Assembly (NCBI GenBank): GCA_021160485.1
Contig: JAGHCL010000021.1
Coordinates: 1-6,235, forward strand
DNA: 6,235 nt
Direction of reading: 5' to 3'
Source of the DNA: Candidatus Desulfofervidaceae bacterium
GTDB taxonomy: Bacteria > Desulfobacterota > Desulfofervidia > Desulfofervidales > Desulfofervidaceae
The notes below the pieces were generated by a model. It made no database searches. It was not told the DNA's origin and saw only the letters and a program-made list of their open reading frames with translations. A program made the translations under genes and the position numbers. The first letter of the stretch is position 1, and each line of letters starts with the position of its first letter. This document shows, piece by piece, positions 5,702-6,235 of this stretch.

Positions 5702-6235
5702 TTATCCTTGTGTAAAAGAAACACTCACTTTATCCAGTAAATCTTGAAGAAAAACGGCTCCTATAAAATGGCCTTTTTGGTTTACTACCGCAAGGACATT
5801 TGTCCTTTGTTGCCGCATTATGTTAAAGGCATCGCAAAGAGGTGTTTCTGCCTGGACAGTTTCTCCTGGCATAAGGACATCCTGGACACACATCTGCTTG
5901 AGCTCGGTTTTATCCCGCAAAAGTAACTTTGATTTTGCCTTTTCATCAATGATACCATGTAAACGATGGCGACTGACTACCCATAAAATGTTTGTTTCTG
6001 CTAAAATAGGTAGAATGGTCTTTAATTTTGTTTTAGGTGTGACTAGTGAGAGAGTTTTTACTGGATGCATCACTTCTTTTACCTTTGCACTCAACCTTTT
6101 GCCTAGACTTCCTCCAGGATGAAAAAAACGGAAATCTTCAAGACTAAAATTTTTTTCTTCTAGGAGCACAACCGCTAAGGCATCTCCCATGGCCAGGGCG
6201 GCAGTTGTGCTTGCAGTTGGTGCCAACCCTAAGGG
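5702..6235 (-). CDS. kdsD: Arabinose-5-phosphate isomerase KdsD/KpsF/GutQ family, C-terminal part
   Basis: Interconverts ribulose 5-phosphate and arabinose 5-phosphate, the first committed step toward KDO for lipopolysaccharide or capsule. Cytoplasmic. The reading frame stays open to the window edge, so only the last 177 codons are seen. Family length is about 320-330 aa, so roughly 150 residues of the SIS domain lie outside. Visible parts: end of the SIS domain with LAPTASTTAALAMGDALAV (4-22 of the visible part) and FFHPGGSLGKRL (37-48), which carries the conserved active-site His39. Two CBS domains follow, about 51-108 (VKEVMHPV) and 116-173 (CVQDVLMPGETV). The first CBS is divergent: the usual ITDGDLRR-like end is replaced by GIIDEKAKSKLLL. 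No internal start should be taken as the true one; a TTG at 6226 sits inside the conserved motif. KdsD and KpsF cannot be separated without the rest of the locus. Confidence 0.92.
   Translation of the reverse strand, partial: PLGLAPTASTTAALAMGDALAVVLLEEKNFSLEDFRFFHPGGSLGKRLSAKVKEVMHPVKTLSLVTPKTKLKTILPILAETNILWVVSRHRLHGIIDEKAKSKLLLRDKTELKQMCVQDVLMPGETVQAETPLCDAFNIMRQQRTNVLAVVNQKGHFIGAVFLQDLLDKVSVSFTQG

Noticed and set aside
5701..5724. GTG start at 5724 for the DapA-like gene
   Set aside because: It would add MFLLHKDK ahead of the normal family N-terminus and overlap kdsD by 23 nt. The ATG at 5700 has AAGGA in front and fits the family.
5744..6122. Plus-strand open frames antisense to the isomerase gene
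   Set aside because: They overlap conserved SIS and CBS coding sequence on the other strand and have no recognisable features.

Overview
The window looks like a chromosomal segment from a moderately AT-rich, Gram-negative bacterium. The LPS-type sugar isomerase at the right end (KdsD/KpsF, for KDO synthesis) points to an outer membrane. The gene content and the style of the GC-rich palindromes would fit a Desulfobacterota-like (deltaproteobacterial) sulfate reducer, but that is an impression from gene content, not a measured placement.

Layout. Bases 1-487 hold no gene. They contain a composite of nested inverted repeats: near-matching 17-bp inverted ends, an AT-rich inverted repeat, two related GC-rich palindromic units, and a purine/pyrimidine hairpin between them. 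After this comes a plus-strand gene (488-1516) for a two-TM, MthK-type potassium channel with RCK (TrkA-N/TrkA-C) domains. Its likely promoter lies so close to the start codon that the mRNA may be leaderless.

The rest of the window (1470-6235) is one minus-strand gene block. In transcription order it is: 3' part of kdsD/kpsF (arabinose-5-phosphate isomerase, cut by the window edge), a DapA/NanA-superfamily protein that appears to lack the catalytic residues, an ATP-type 6-phosphofructokinase, scpA, scpB, and an RluB/RsuA-type 16S/23S pseudouridine synthase. The junctions are very tight (1-nt gap, 7-nt overlap, 10-nt gap, 4-nt ATGA overlap, 1-nt TAATG overlap), so the six genes are most likely one operon with translational coupling. 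Its promoter is beyond the right edge.

Functionally the block joins sugar-phosphate metabolism (KdsD, PFK) to the widely conserved scpA-scpB-rluB module (chromosome condensation and rRNA modification). The last operon gene and the channel gene converge and share 47 bp of coding sequence at their 3' ends, with no terminator between them. The best candidates for something undescribed are the DapA-family protein without its Schiff-base lysine and the composite palindromic element at the left edge. No mobile-element transposase, CRISPR array, tRNA or rRNA was seen.
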